Shown: positions 8,358-16,611 of the stretch, piece after piece | Layout of the letters: every line of letters begins with the position of its first letter | Numbering within the stretch: position 1 is the stretch's first letter | DNA from: an uncultured Clostridium sp. | Lineage (GTDB): Bacteria; Bacillota; Clostridia; TANB77; CAG-508 | Length of the DNA: 42,412 nt | NCBI GenBank assembly: GCA_900552655.1 | Contig: USAE01000008.1 | Coordinates: 1 to 42,412 of the forward strand | Direction of reading: 5' to 3' | The notes under the pieces: model-generated | Database searches by the model: none | What the model saw: the letters and a program-made list of their open reading frames with translations, nothing else | What the model was told of the DNA's origin: nothing | Translations under genes and position numbers: made by a program

Positions 8358-8386
8358 TTGAAAAAATTTTTTTCTTATGATATAAA
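8358..8386 (+). promoter_or_regulatory. Sigma-A promoter of the GH3-HAD operon
   Basis: TTGAAA and TATAAA with a 17-base spacer. Transcription would begin near 8393, which makes the ATG at 8396 essentially leaderless and supports the ATG at 8417 as the real start. Confidence 0.75.
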
Positions 8387-8416
8387 TAGTAAAAAATGAA
8401 AATGGAGATATATAAT

Positions 8417-10795
8417 ATGAAATATAAAGAAATAATTCAAAAAATGTCATTGGAAGAAAAAGCCGAATTATGTGTAGGAGCAGACTATTGGTCTAGTAAA
8501 TCTTTTGAAAAGTATGAAATTCCAAAAATAAGAATGTCAGATGGACCTCATGGTCTAAGAGTTCAAAAAACAAAGGCAGACAATTTGGGAATTAATGAAA
8601 GTGAAGTATCCACTTGTTTTCCTGCAAGTTCTACTTTAGGAAATAGTTGGAATAAAGAAATGGCATATCAATTAGGGAAAGCATTAGGAGAAGAAGCAAG
8701 ACAAGAGGAGGTAAATATTGTACTAGGTCCAGCAATTAATATAAAAAGAAGTCCTTTATGTGGTCGAAATTTTGAATATTTTTCGGAAGATCCTTATTTA
8801 ACAGGAATTTTAGGGGCAGAATATGTAAAAGGATTGCAGGATCAAAATGTAGGAGCTTGTGTAAAACATTTTGCAGTAAATAATCAAGAGAATAGGAGAA
8901 GAACGATTGATGTAATTGTTGATGAGAGAGCATTAAGAGAGATTTACCTAAAAGCTTTTGAAATAATTATAAAAGACGCAAAGCCATGGTCTATTATGAG
9001 TGCATACAATAAAGTAAATGGTCAATATTGTAGTGAAAATACTCATCTGCTAGAAGATATTTTAAGAAAAGAGTGGGAATACCAAGGAATTGTAATTTCC
9101 GATTGGGGAGCAGAAAATGATAGAGTAAAAGGAATTGAAAATGGTCATGAATTGGAAATGCCAGGGGGAAGAGGAAACGGAAAAGAAGAAATTATAGAAG
9201 CTGTTAAAACAGGGAAAGTACCTGAAAGTAAATTAGATAGTATTGTAGACAGAATTATATCTATTGCAAAGCAAGGAGAACATATACAAGAGTGTATAAA
9301 ATATGATGCAGAAGAGCATCATAAAATTGCACAAACAATAGCAGAAGAATCAATTGTATTATTAAAAAATGAAGAGAATATATTACCAATTAGAAATAAA
9401 AAAATAGCATTAATAGGGGATATGGCAAAATACCCAAGATATCAAGGGGCTGGAAGTTCAACAATTAATCCATATAAAATAGAAAATGCATATAATAGTT
9501 TTAAAGAAAATAACATTGTATTTGATTATGCAAAAGGATATGAAAGAATAGAATCAGAAAATGACGAGGTTCTTAGAAAAGAAGCGATAGAAATAGCAAA
9601 GAAAAATGAAATAGTAGTGATATTTGTAGGGTTAACAGAAAACTTTGAGTCTGAAGGAGTAGACAGAGATAGTTTAAATATACCAGATAATCAAAATAAA
9701 TTAATAGAAGAAATTTATAAAGTAAATAAAAATATTGTTATTGTTTTATCTAATGGAGCACCAATTACTATGCCTTGGAAAGATAAAGTAAAAGCAATTA
9801 TAACTGGTTACCTCGGAGGAGAAGCAGGAGCAAAAGCAATGGCAAATTGCCTAATGGGTAAAGTAAACCCTAGTGGAAAGCTGGCAGAAACATATCCAAT
9901 TGCATTAGAAGCTACTCCATGTTATAAAAACTATCCAGGAACAGAGTTAACAGTAGAATACCAAGAATCTATATATGTGGGATACAGATATTATGACACA
10001 AATAATATAGAAGTATTGTTTCCTTTTGGATATGGTTTAAGCTATACAAATTTTGAATATTCTAATCTGCAAGTTGATAATAATGAGGATACAATAAGAA
10101 TTTTATTCACGATAAAAAATATAGGAATGCAAAAAGGTAAAGAAATTGCACAAATATATCTATCACAAGAAAATTCTAAAATATTTAAACCACAGAAAGA
10201 ATTAAGAGAGTTTACAAAAGTGGAATTGGACATAGGAGAAGAAAAACAAGTAGAAATTATATTAAACAAGAAGGATTTTGAATACTTTAATCCTGAAACA
10301 AATAAATGGAGTCTAGAACAAGGAAAATATAAAATATTAGTTGGAAAATCTAGTAAGGATATTGTATTAGAAAAAGAAATTTTTATAGAATCTAAAGATA
10401 AAAATGTAGAGAAAAACTATTCCCCAAATTATTATACTGGTAATGTTCAAAAAATTAAAGATGAAGAATTTGAAGAATTGCTAGGAAGAAGTATTCCAAA
10501 AAGACATTTAGAGCTAGAAGAAATAACAGCTGAAAATACATTAGAGCAAATAAAAGAAACGAAGATAGGAAAGTTTATTTACGAAAACCAAATGGAAAAA
10601 ATGAATAAATTATTGAAAGAACAAAATGTAAATAAAGCGACAAAAGTAATGATGGATTTACAAAAACCATTAAAGAAATTCTATGAAAAGAAAAGTAGTA
10701 AAATAACTAAAGAAATGGTAGAAGATTTAATAAGAATAGCAAAAAGCAATGAGAACTTTGAAGATAATGCTTTTGTAAAAGAATATTTAAAATAA
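8417..10795 (+). CDS. Family 3 glycoside hydrolase (beta-glucosidase type)
   Basis: A 792-residue GH3 enzyme releasing terminal sugars from beta-linked oligosaccharides; no signal peptide, so it acts in the cytoplasm. Domain order: TIM barrel with SDGPHGLR, KHFAVNNQENRRR and the nucleophile D229 in VISDWGAEND; alpha/beta sandwich containing GAGSSTINPY and ENFESEGVDRDSL; FnIII-like domain from PFGYGLSYTNFEY. A further C-terminal stretch of about 110 charged residues follows, of unknown role but seen in gut clostridial GH3 proteins. I chose the ATG at 8417 (GGAG nine bases upstream) over the one at 8396, which has no ribosome site and lies at the predicted transcript start. The HAD gene follows after ten bases, forming an operon. 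Confidence 0.93.
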   Translation: MKYKEIIQKMSLEEKAELCVGADYWSSKSFEKYEIPKIRMSDGPHGLRVQKTKADNLGINESEVSTCFPASSTLGNSWNKEMAYQLGKALGEEARQEEVNIVLGPAINIKRSPLCGRNFEYFSEDPYLTGILGAEYVKGLQDQNVGACVKHFAVNNQENRRRTIDVIVDERALREIYLKAFEIIIKDAKPWSIMSAYNKVNGQYCSENTHLLEDILRKEWEYQGIVISDWGAENDRVKGIENGHELEMPGGRGNGKEEIIEAVKTGKVPESKLDSIVDRIISIAKQGEHIQECIKYDAEEHHKIAQTIAEESIVLLKNEENILPIRNKKIALIGDMAKYPRYQGAGSSTINPYKIENAYNSFKENNIVFDYAKGYERIESENDEVLRKEAIEIAKKNEIVVIFVGLTENFESEGVDRDSLNIPDNQNKLIEEIYKVNKNIVIVLSNGAPITMPWKDKVKAIITGYLGGEAGAKAMANCLMGKVNPSGKLAETYPIALEATPCYKNYPGTELTVEYQESIYVGYRYYDTNNIEVLFPFGYGLSYTNFEYSNLQVDNNEDTIRILFTIKNIGMQKGKEIAQIYLSQENSKIFKPQKELREFTKVELDIGEEKQVEIILNKKDFEYFNPETNKWSLEQGKYKILVGKSSKDIVLEKEIFIESKDKNVEKNYSPNYYTGNVQKIKDEEFEELLGRSIPKRHLELEEITAENTLEQIKETKIGKFIYENQMEKMNKLLKEQNVNKATKVMMDLQKPLKKFYEKKSSKITKEMVEDLIRIAKSNENFEDNAFVKEYLK

Positions 10796-10805
10796 GGAGA
10801 AATTG

Positions 10806-11612
10806 ATGATAAAGGCAGTATTTATAGACATAGATGAAACATTAACAAATTCACAAAGAGAAGTAACAAAAGAAACACAAGATGCAATAAAAAGATGTGT
10901 AGAAAAAGGAATAAAAATAATTTTAACATCTGGAAGATCTAGAAAAGAAGCAATGGCTTTTCAAGAAACAATAGGTACAAGTCCATATATTATTTCGTCT
11001 AATGGAGCTTCTTGCTATGATGTAGCTGAAGAAAAAGAAATATATAATGAAGCTATAAAAAAATCAGTAGTAAAGGATTTATTAGAATATGTAAAAGAGC
11101 ATAAATACAAACTGAAGTTAAATTATAAAGATAAATTAGTACTAAATGCAGCTACTTTTCCAGATGAGGAGGATAAAGTAAAAACAATAGAAGAATTGGA
11201 AAAGATAATAGAAGATGAAGATATTGTTCAATGTGTAATAACCAATTCAGATATCGAAAAAATGAAAAGATTTAAAGTGTTTTTAAAAGAAAATTTTCAT
11301 GATGTAAAAATAGTAAATGAATCAAAAAAATTAAAAAATCCAGAATTAAAGCCAAGTAAAAATTATTATTGTGATATTGCATCTGCAAATATTTCAAAAG
11401 GTAGAGCTGTACTTGCAGTATGTAAATATTTAAATTTAGAAACAGAGGAAATTATAACAATAGGAGACGGAGAAAATGATATTTCTATGTTTGAGGTAAC
11501 TCCAAATTCGGTTGCAATGGGAAATTCGTTGGATACTATCAAAAAACAAGCTAAATATTTAACAGCAACGAATGATGAAAATGGTGTAGCAGAAGTTCTA
11601 AAAATGCTATAA
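10806..11612 (+). CDS. Cof-type HAD-superfamily phosphatase
   Basis: A 268-residue HAD hydrolase of the Cof (type IIB) group, which dephosphorylates sugar phosphates and related small molecules. Motif I is DIDETLT (D8, D10), motif II LTSGR, the motif III lysine is in ISKGRAV and motif IV is GDGENDISMF. AGGAG lies six bases before the ATG at 10806, which is preferred to the adjacent TTG at 10803. It is co-transcribed with the GH3 glycosidase, so a hexose-phosphate substrate derived from the glycoside is plausible, though these enzymes are promiscuous. Confidence 0.9.
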   Translation: MIKAVFIDIDETLTNSQREVTKETQDAIKRCVEKGIKIILTSGRSRKEAMAFQETIGTSPYIISSNGASCYDVAEEKEIYNEAIKKSVVKDLLEYVKEHKYKLKLNYKDKLVLNAATFPDEEDKVKTIEELEKIIEDEDIVQCVITNSDIEKMKRFKVFLKENFHDVKIVNESKKLKNPELKPSKNYYCDIASANISKGRAVLAVCKYLNLETEEIITIGDGENDISMFEVTPNSVAMGNSLDTIKKQAKYLTATNDENGVAEVLKML

Positions 11613-11671
11613 GTAAGCGGACTCTGTTGGATATAAATTAAATGCAATAGACAAAAGAAACTTTACATTAT

Positions 11672-11735
11672 ACCATATAAAAAGGGAAGAACAATGTTTA
11701 AAACATTAATCTTCCTTTTGGTGTAAATATTTTTA
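11672..11735 (+). terminator. Probable terminator between the convergent HAD and ROK genes
   Basis: Interrupted stem in which ACC, AAAGG, GAAGA and ATGTT pair with AACAT, TCTTC, CTTT and GGT, followed by a T-rich stretch. It lies between two convergent genes and may serve both. Confidence 0.55.
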
Positions 11736-11756
11736 TTATCTAGATGTTTGGTTTGA

Positions 11757-12581
11757 TTATTTCATAAGCAAATGTTTCATTGCGCCAAAGCAACCAGAAT
11801 AGGTTGAAAAATCTGTCTGAACAATTTTCAGGTTACTCAGAAAATCTGAATAAGTGTGCTGATGGATAAAATTAATTAAAGTGTCCATATAATTTGGAAA
11901 ACTAAACCCACCACCAGCTAGATAGACTACATCAGGATTAAAAGAGTGAATAAGAGACACAATTTCAATTCCAAGATAAGTTGCTGCTTGCTCAATAATT
12001 TCCTGTTGTAGTTCCTGCTCAGGTATTTGAACAATTTTTTTCAAAACCTTTGAGCCAGAACAGATTTTCCCATTTTTGACAATTTCTCCATTAGAATCTA
12101 TAGTAGGGTTTCCATAGATTTGACCAGCAAAACCATTTGCACCTGTAAATAACCGACCATTGATAACTATTCCACAGCCAATGCCTGTTCCATTTGTAAT
12201 ACCAAGCAATACTTTTGCATCTGGATATTCTAATAGTCCAGAAAGAGCTGTAGCATTAGCGTCATTAATGAGTTTAATATTTTTACAGTTCAAATGTGCA
12301 AAATCATTAACGGACAAATTTTCAAGACAGCGTAGTGAAGTATCACAAACTTGCAATCCATCAGAAGTACATCCAGAAAAGGCAATTCCTAGCCCTGCAA
12401 AATTGTAACCAAAGGACATATAGAATTTACTAATTTCTTGAATTAACTCTTCTTTAGTAAAGTCATCTCCAGAAGGAATAGTTTTTTGCAACAATTCATC
12501 TCCAATTACTGCTGTCATTTTTATGTTGGTACACCCAACATCGATACCACAAAGATTCTTCAGTTGCCGAAATCTTTTCAT
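11757..12581 (-). CDS. ROK-family sugar kinase-like protein
   Basis: A 274-residue ROK (repressor/ORF/kinase) protein without the N-terminal DNA-binding domain, hence kinase-like. The ATP phosphate site GIDVGCTNIKMT is near residue 12, INDANATALSGL contains the catalytic Asp, and GTGIGCGIVINGRLFTG is the second glycine-rich segment. The zinc motif CxCGxxGCxE of most ROK kinases is missing; only a single cysteine (KICSGS) remains there, so metal-dependent folding or activity may differ. AAGGAGG precedes the ATG. Like the GT2 gene at 7385, it is minus-strand and compositionally unlike its neighbours, and the two bracket the GH3-HAD operon. The substrate cannot be told from sequence. Confidence 0.85.
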   Translation of the reverse strand: MKRFRQLKNLCGIDVGCTNIKMTAVIGDELLQKTIPSGDDFTKEELIQEISKFYMSFGYNFAGLGIAFSGCTSDGLQVCDTSLRCLENLSVNDFAHLNCKNIKLINDANATALSGLLEYPDAKVLLGITNGTGIGCGIVINGRLFTGANGFAGQIYGNPTIDSNGEIVKNGKICSGSKVLKKIVQIPEQELQQEIIEQAATYLGIEIVSLIHSFNPDVVYLAGGGFSFPNYMDTLINFIHQHTYSDFLSNLKIVQTDFSTYSGCFGAMKHLLMK

Positions 12582-12613
12582 ATATATAACCTCCTTTAAT
12601 AAGCTTGGATTTA

Positions 12614-12642
12614 ATTATAACATAAATAACACGAAATCGCAA
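12614..12642 (-). promoter_or_regulatory. Sigma-A promoter of the ROK gene
   Basis: On the minus strand TTGCGA and TATAAT are separated by 17 bases, 33 bases before the ROK ATG. Confidence 0.7.
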
Positions 12643-12671
12643 TTATAGATAGAGAATGAGAGGTGAGAGTA

Positions 12672-13013
12672 ATGTCTAAATCAAACGAATATATAGGAAA
12701 ATTACTTGAAGTAGAGATGGATAGACCAATGGGGTCAAGACATCCAAAACATGGATTTATATACCCAGTTAATTATGGATATGTTCCAAACACTGTTAGT
12801 GGTGATGGAGAAGAACTTGATTGTTATGTATTAGGTGTATTCGAACCACTTGAGAAATTTAAAGGAAAATGTATAGCAGTAATACATAGAACTAATGACA
12901 ATGACGATAAACTTGTTATAGTTCCAGAGGAAAAAGATTATTCAGATGATGCAATTGAAGCTTTAACGGAATTTCAGGAGAGATTTTTTGAAAGTATTAT
13001 AATTAGGAAATAG
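12672..13013 (+). CDS. Short inorganic pyrophosphatase-like protein
   Basis: A 113-residue protein with family I pyrophosphatase landmarks: MDRPMGSRHPKHGFIYPVNYGYVP, DGEELDCYVLG (the D-x4-D pair) and DNDDKLVIVP (the D-x-x-D-K region). It would hydrolyse pyrophosphate to phosphate in the cytoplasm. It is clearly shorter than the 165-180 residues of standard family I enzymes, lacking the N-terminal strands and C-terminal helix, but the metal ligands appear to be present. The ATG at 12672 with AGGTGA five bases upstream is preferred over the GTG at 12663. It is not known whether this short form is an active PPase. Confidence 0.75.
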   Translation: MSKSNEYIGKLLEVEMDRPMGSRHPKHGFIYPVNYGYVPNTVSGDGEELDCYVLGVFEPLEKFKGKCIAVIHRTNDNDDKLVIVPEEKDYSDDAIEALTEFQERFFESIIIRK

Positions 13014-13068
13014 CAGATAAAATATCATTCTATTAAGATGTTACATTTATAAAGAAGGGAGAAATAAA

Positions 13069-13593
13069 ATGGCAGGTTATGTTATTCATTTAGCAGTAGG
13101 TGAAGAATATATAAGAAAACATCCGAATGAAATTAATAACTATGAGGAGTTTATAGAAGGTGTTATTTATCCGGATTCTGTTACAGATAAATCACTAACT
13201 CATTATGGACTTAAAAGTAGTCAAGTAAATTTAAAAAGATTTTTTGAGGATAAAGACATAAATACAGATTTTAACAAAGGATATTGTATACATTTAATTA
13301 CAGATTATTTATTTTACAATAAATTTTTAACGGTATTTTCTAGCAATTATATATATAATGATTATGATATTCTAAATAAGAAACTTGAACGTAAATTTAA
13401 AGTTAAAATTCCACAAAAAGTTGAAGACAAAGTTTTTTATACAGAAGGAGAGCCAAGAATATTAAATCTTAAAGATACAATAAAATTTATAGAAGAAACC
13501 AGCGCTAATAACATAAATGATATAAAAAAAGCAGTGCTTAATGGAGATAAAAATTGGTTAGAAATAAGACCACTAAAAGAATATAAAAATTAG
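13069..13593 (+). CDS. Zinc-dependent phospholipase C-like protein
   Basis: A 174-residue helical protein. An early histidine (MAGYVIHLAVG, H7) is followed by VIYPDSV, THYG and GYCIHLITDYLFY. The order H, PD, TH, H-L-x-x-D resembles the metal-ligand layout of the zinc-dependent phospholipase C / P1 nuclease fold. The same order occurs in the 210-residue protein at 37819, which seems to be a distant paralogue. There is no signal peptide, so secretion is doubtful. AAGGGAG precedes the ATG. A terminator follows. The enzymatic role is an inference. Confidence 0.55.
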   Translation: MAGYVIHLAVGEEYIRKHPNEINNYEEFIEGVIYPDSVTDKSLTHYGLKSSQVNLKRFFEDKDINTDFNKGYCIHLITDYLFYNKFLTVFSSNYIYNDYDILNKKLERKFKVKIPQKVEDKVFYTEGEPRILNLKDTIKFIEETSANNINDIKKAVLNGDKNWLEIRPLKEYKN

Positions 13594-13645
13594 AAAATGA
13601 GTAAGTTTGTATATTGTCATTTCATCAAATTTCTAAAAAAGATAC

Positions 13646-13697
13646 AGAACTTAAATAGTTAGATATAAAAAGTTTAACTATTTAAGTTCTTTTTTTA
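13646..13697 (+). terminator. Terminator after the phospholipase-like gene
   Basis: Arms AGAACTTAAATAGTTA and TAACTATTTAAGTTCT pair perfectly (16 bases) with a 13-base loop and a seven-T tail. Confidence 0.9.
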
Positions 13698-13760
13698 TAG
13701 TAGTAAATTTTTCTTGTTAGGAGAAAAAATATAAAAAATAATTAAAAAATATAAATTTTG

Positions 13761-13789
13761 TGTCACCTTTGCATAAGTAATACAGTCTA
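13761..13789 (+). promoter_or_regulatory. Candidate ECF sigma promoter of the acetylation-sigV-rsiV operon
   Basis: TGTCAC at 13761 and AGTCTA at 13784 are 17 bases apart and resemble the -35 (TGWAAC) and -10 (CGTCTA) boxes of Bacillota ECF factors of the SigV/SigM type. Downstream lies an operon that contains such a sigma factor, so autoregulation is plausible. A sigma-A-like pair, TTGTTA-17-AATAAT at 13714-13742, is an alternative. Confidence 0.35.
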
Positions 13790-13886
13790 TAAAGTAGTAG
13801 AAAAACAAAAGAGAAATTATCAATTATATTTAACAGGACAAAAACAATATAGCTCTACACAATTTTATACAAGAGAGGAATTAACA

Positions 13887-15309
13887 ATGATATTTAGTAG
13901 CTTAGAATTTATATTTATTTTTCTACCAATATTTCTAATTATATATTTTGTATCCTCAAAAAAATACAGAATTTTGTGGCAATAGAAGATTTTATTCTAT
14001 ACCCTAGTGAAATTATCATGTCCAAATTGTAATAGGTAGTATTATATTTTATATAGTAGGAGCGTGGGGACACCTACACTATATTCTGCTATTAGCATTA
14101 ACTATTCTTATAAATTATATTATAGGAAAAAATTTATATAAAAGCAAAAATAGAAAATTATTAGTAATAGGAATTATATATAATTTATTCTGGTTAATAT
14201 TGTTTAAATATTCAGATTTTATAATTTCAATAATTTGTAATATAAGAAATGTAGATATCGAACCTTTAAACTTACTATTACCGATAGGAATAAGTTTTTA
14301 TACATTTCAATCAATATCATATATAGTAGATATATATAACGAAAAATGTAAGCCTGCAAATTCTATTATAAGATATGCTATGTATGTGCTTATGTTTCCA
14401 CAGTTAATATCTGGACCAATAGTAACATATAAAGATATAAATAAAGAACTTAATAATAGAAAAGAAAGTTTAACCAATATCAAAGTAGGTGCTAAATATT
14501 TTATTTTAGGATTAGGCTTTAAAGTTTTATTAGCAAACAGGATAGGATGCCTTTGGAATGATATAAATATGATTGGAGTAGAGAGTATTTCAACAGGACT
14601 TGCCTGGCTTTCTGTTATAGCATATTCGTTACAAATATATTTTGATTTTTGTGGATATTCTTTTATGGCAGTAGGACTTGGAAAAATTATGGGCTTTACA
14701 CTTCCAATAAATTTTGAAACACCATATTTATCAACGAGTATGACAGAATTTTTTAGAAGATGGCATATAAGTTTAGGAAACTGGTTTAAAAATTATGTAT
14801 ATATACCATTAGGTGGAAATAGAAACGGAAAGTTAAAAACAATATTTAATTTATTAGTCGTATGGATTCTTACAGGTTTGTGGCATGGTGCAAATTATAA
14901 TTTTATATTATGGGGGCTTTTTATATGGCTAGTAATTGTTTTAGAAAAACTATGCATGAAAAAGTATTTAGATAAATATAAAATATTTGGACATTTGTAT
15001 ATGCTAATTTTAATACCAATAACTTGGTCAATATTTGCCATAACAGATATAAATCAACTAGGAATATTATTAACTAAGTTATTTAGTTATAGCAATGGAC
15101 TCTATGAACTTGATTTTATTAAATATTTAAGTATATATGGAGTATTAATTTTGGTAGGCATAGTGTGTACTACTAAAATACCAAAGAAACTATTAATAAC
15201 AAAGCAAAATACATGGGTACAAACAATAATATTGTTATTAATTTTCAGTATGTCAATTTATTATTTATACATAGGATTAAATAATCCATTTTTATATTTT
15301 AGTTTTTAA
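13887..15309 (+). pseudogene. MBOAT O-acyltransferase disrupted by a 43-base insertion
   Basis: Two frames together encode a DltB/AlgI/PatA-type membrane-bound O-acyltransferase. The N-terminal part (MIFSSLEFIFIFLPIFLIIY...KKYRILWQ) starts at 13887 after GAGG and ends at a TAG at 13983. The remainder resumes in the +1 frame at about 14026 (IVIGSIIFYIVGAWGHLHY) and continues to 15309, including the catalytic-histidine segment LTGLWHGANYNFILWG. Removing bases 13983-14025 (43 bases, bordered by CAA at both ends) restores one open frame of about 460 codons that aligns with the family. The protein would carry acyl groups across the membrane to its SGNH partner downstream. The gene is either inactivated by a small insertion or mis-assembled here. 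Confidence 0.85.
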
Positions 15310-15326
15310 GAGAAAGGAAGAAAGAT

Positions 15327-16124
15327 ATGAAGAAAATAAAAGTATTTATCATTTTAATTATTATGTTAGTAGGTGGAATTTTTATAATAAAAAGTGCAAA
15401 AAATGACTCAGTAGCACTTTCACAAAACACTATTATAAATGAAATAGAAGTAGAAGGAAATAATGCAGAAAAACTAGAAAACGTAAATACAGTAGAAAAT
15501 ATTAAAAATAACGAAGTACAAAGTAATATAGAAAATAATAAAAAACAAGTAGTAGAAAGAAATTATTTTGATGATGCGCTATTTATAGGTGACTCTAGAA
15601 CTGTTGGAATATCTGAATATGGTGATTTAAACAATGCAACATTTTTTGCAAATACAGGAATGAGCGTATATAATGTATTTGAAAAATCTGTTTCTGTACC
15701 TAAAATTGGAAAGTTAAAACTAGAACAATTGTTAGAGTCAAAAAAATTCGGAAAAGTATATATAATGTTAGGAATAAACGAATTAGGGTATGATATGAAT
15801 AAAACATTAGAAAATTATAAAAAATTAATAGATCATGTAAAAAATAATCAAAGTAATGCTATAATATATGTGCAAGCAAATTTACATGTTACACATGATA
15901 AATCTAGTAAAGATAAAACTATCAATAATGCAAATATAGATAAATTTAATAGCAAAATAGCAAAGTTTGCAGATAATAAAAAAATATTTTATATAGATAT
16001 AAACGAGAAATTTGATGATAAAAATGGTAATTTAACTGCAGAGTATACTAAAGACAATGTTCATATTTATGCAAAATATTATAAAGAATGGAGTAAGTGG
16101 TTAAGTCAAAATGCAGTAATATAA
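15327..16124 (+). CDS. Membrane-anchored SGNH (GDSL) hydrolase/O-acetyltransferase
   Basis: A 265-residue protein with a signal-anchor at residues 5-22 and an Asn/Glu-rich linker to about residue 78. The extracytoplasmic SGNH domain has block I ALFIGDSRTVG (catalytic S90), block III-like IMLGINELG, and the Asp/His dyad in DNVHIY. It sits 17 bases behind the MBOAT gene with an AAAGGAAG site, the usual arrangement for two-part O-acetyltransferases in which the MBOAT exports acetyl groups and the SGNH protein transfers them (PatA/PatB, AlgI/AlgX type). Given the sigV-rsiV genes next to it, peptidoglycan is the likeliest acceptor; this is an inference. Confidence 0.85.
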   Translation: MKKIKVFIILIIMLVGGIFIIKSAKNDSVALSQNTIINEIEVEGNNAEKLENVNTVENIKNNEVQSNIENNKKQVVERNYFDDALFIGDSRTVGISEYGDLNNATFFANTGMSVYNVFEKSVSVPKIGKLKLEQLLESKKFGKVYIMLGINELGYDMNKTLENYKKLIDHVKNNQSNAIIYVQANLHVTHDKSSKDKTINNANIDKFNSKIAKFADNKKIFYIDINEKFDDKNGNLTAEYTKDNVHIYAKYYKEWSKWLSQNAVI

Positions 16125-16134
16125 GGAGGTTAAT

Positions 16135-16611
16135 ATGTTATTAATAGACCAGAAAGAATGGTTTTGCAAGAATATTAAGAGTTTAGAAAATGGTATGTAT
16201 AGACTTTCATATAGCATATTAAAAAATGAAGCAGATGCACAAGATGCAGTTCAAGAAGCAATTTATAAATCTTATAAAAACTTAGAAACTTTAAAGGATA
16301 AAAGAAAATTTAAACCATGGATTTATAAAATAGTGACTAATACTTCATTCGAAATATTAAAAAATACTAAAAATTATTTAGATATAGAAGAAGAAAATAT
16401 ACAGGCTGAAAAAATAGACATAGAAACGAACATAACATTATGGAATGCAGTACAAAATTTAAAACAACCCTATAGAACTGTAATAACATTGTTTTATTAT
16501 GAAGATATGTCTATAAAGGAAATAAGTAAAATAACTGGAAATAGTACAGATACAATAAAAAAGCAATTATCTAGAGGAAGGGAAAAAATTAAGGAGGTAA
16601 TAAAGATATGA
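16135..16611 (+). CDS. sigV: ECF-family RNA polymerase sigma factor, SigV-like
   Basis: A 158-residue ECF sigma factor. Region 2 is visible in RLSYSILKNEADAQDAVQEA and PWIYKIVTNTSFE; region 4 in YRTVITLFYYEDMSIKEIS followed by the recognition helix around TIKKQLSRGREKI. AAGGAGG precedes the ATG. It follows the SGNH gene by ten bases and overlaps the anti-sigma gene by four bases (ATGA), the classic coupled sigma/anti-sigma layout. Assignment to the SigV group rests on the RsiV-type partner. In Bacillus subtilis SigV responds to lysozyme and controls the O-acetyltransferase OatA. Confidence 0.88.
   Translation: MLLIDQKEWFCKNIKSLENGMYRLSYSILKNEADAQDAVQEAIYKSYKNLETLKDKRKFKPWIYKIVTNTSFEILKNTKNYLDIEEENIQAEKIDIETNITLWNAVQNLKQPYRTVITLFYYEDMSIKEISKITGNSTDTIKKQLSRGREKIKEVIKI

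Noticed and set aside
8173..8361. A 62-codon plus-strand frame whose C-terminal part (EKREALIKSLNNVQIVIDQN) looks protein-like
   Set aside because: Its first third is antisense to the GT2 gene, it has no ribosome site, and the rest coincides with the GT2 leader palindromes and a 17-spaced promoter on the minus strand. A gene fossil remains possible but cannot be shown.
13758..13886. Upstream extension of the MBOAT frame from a TTG at 13758
   Set aside because: The ATG at 13887 has a ribosome site and begins the family's normal N-terminus; the extension has no hydrophobic or family character and covers the candidate promoter.
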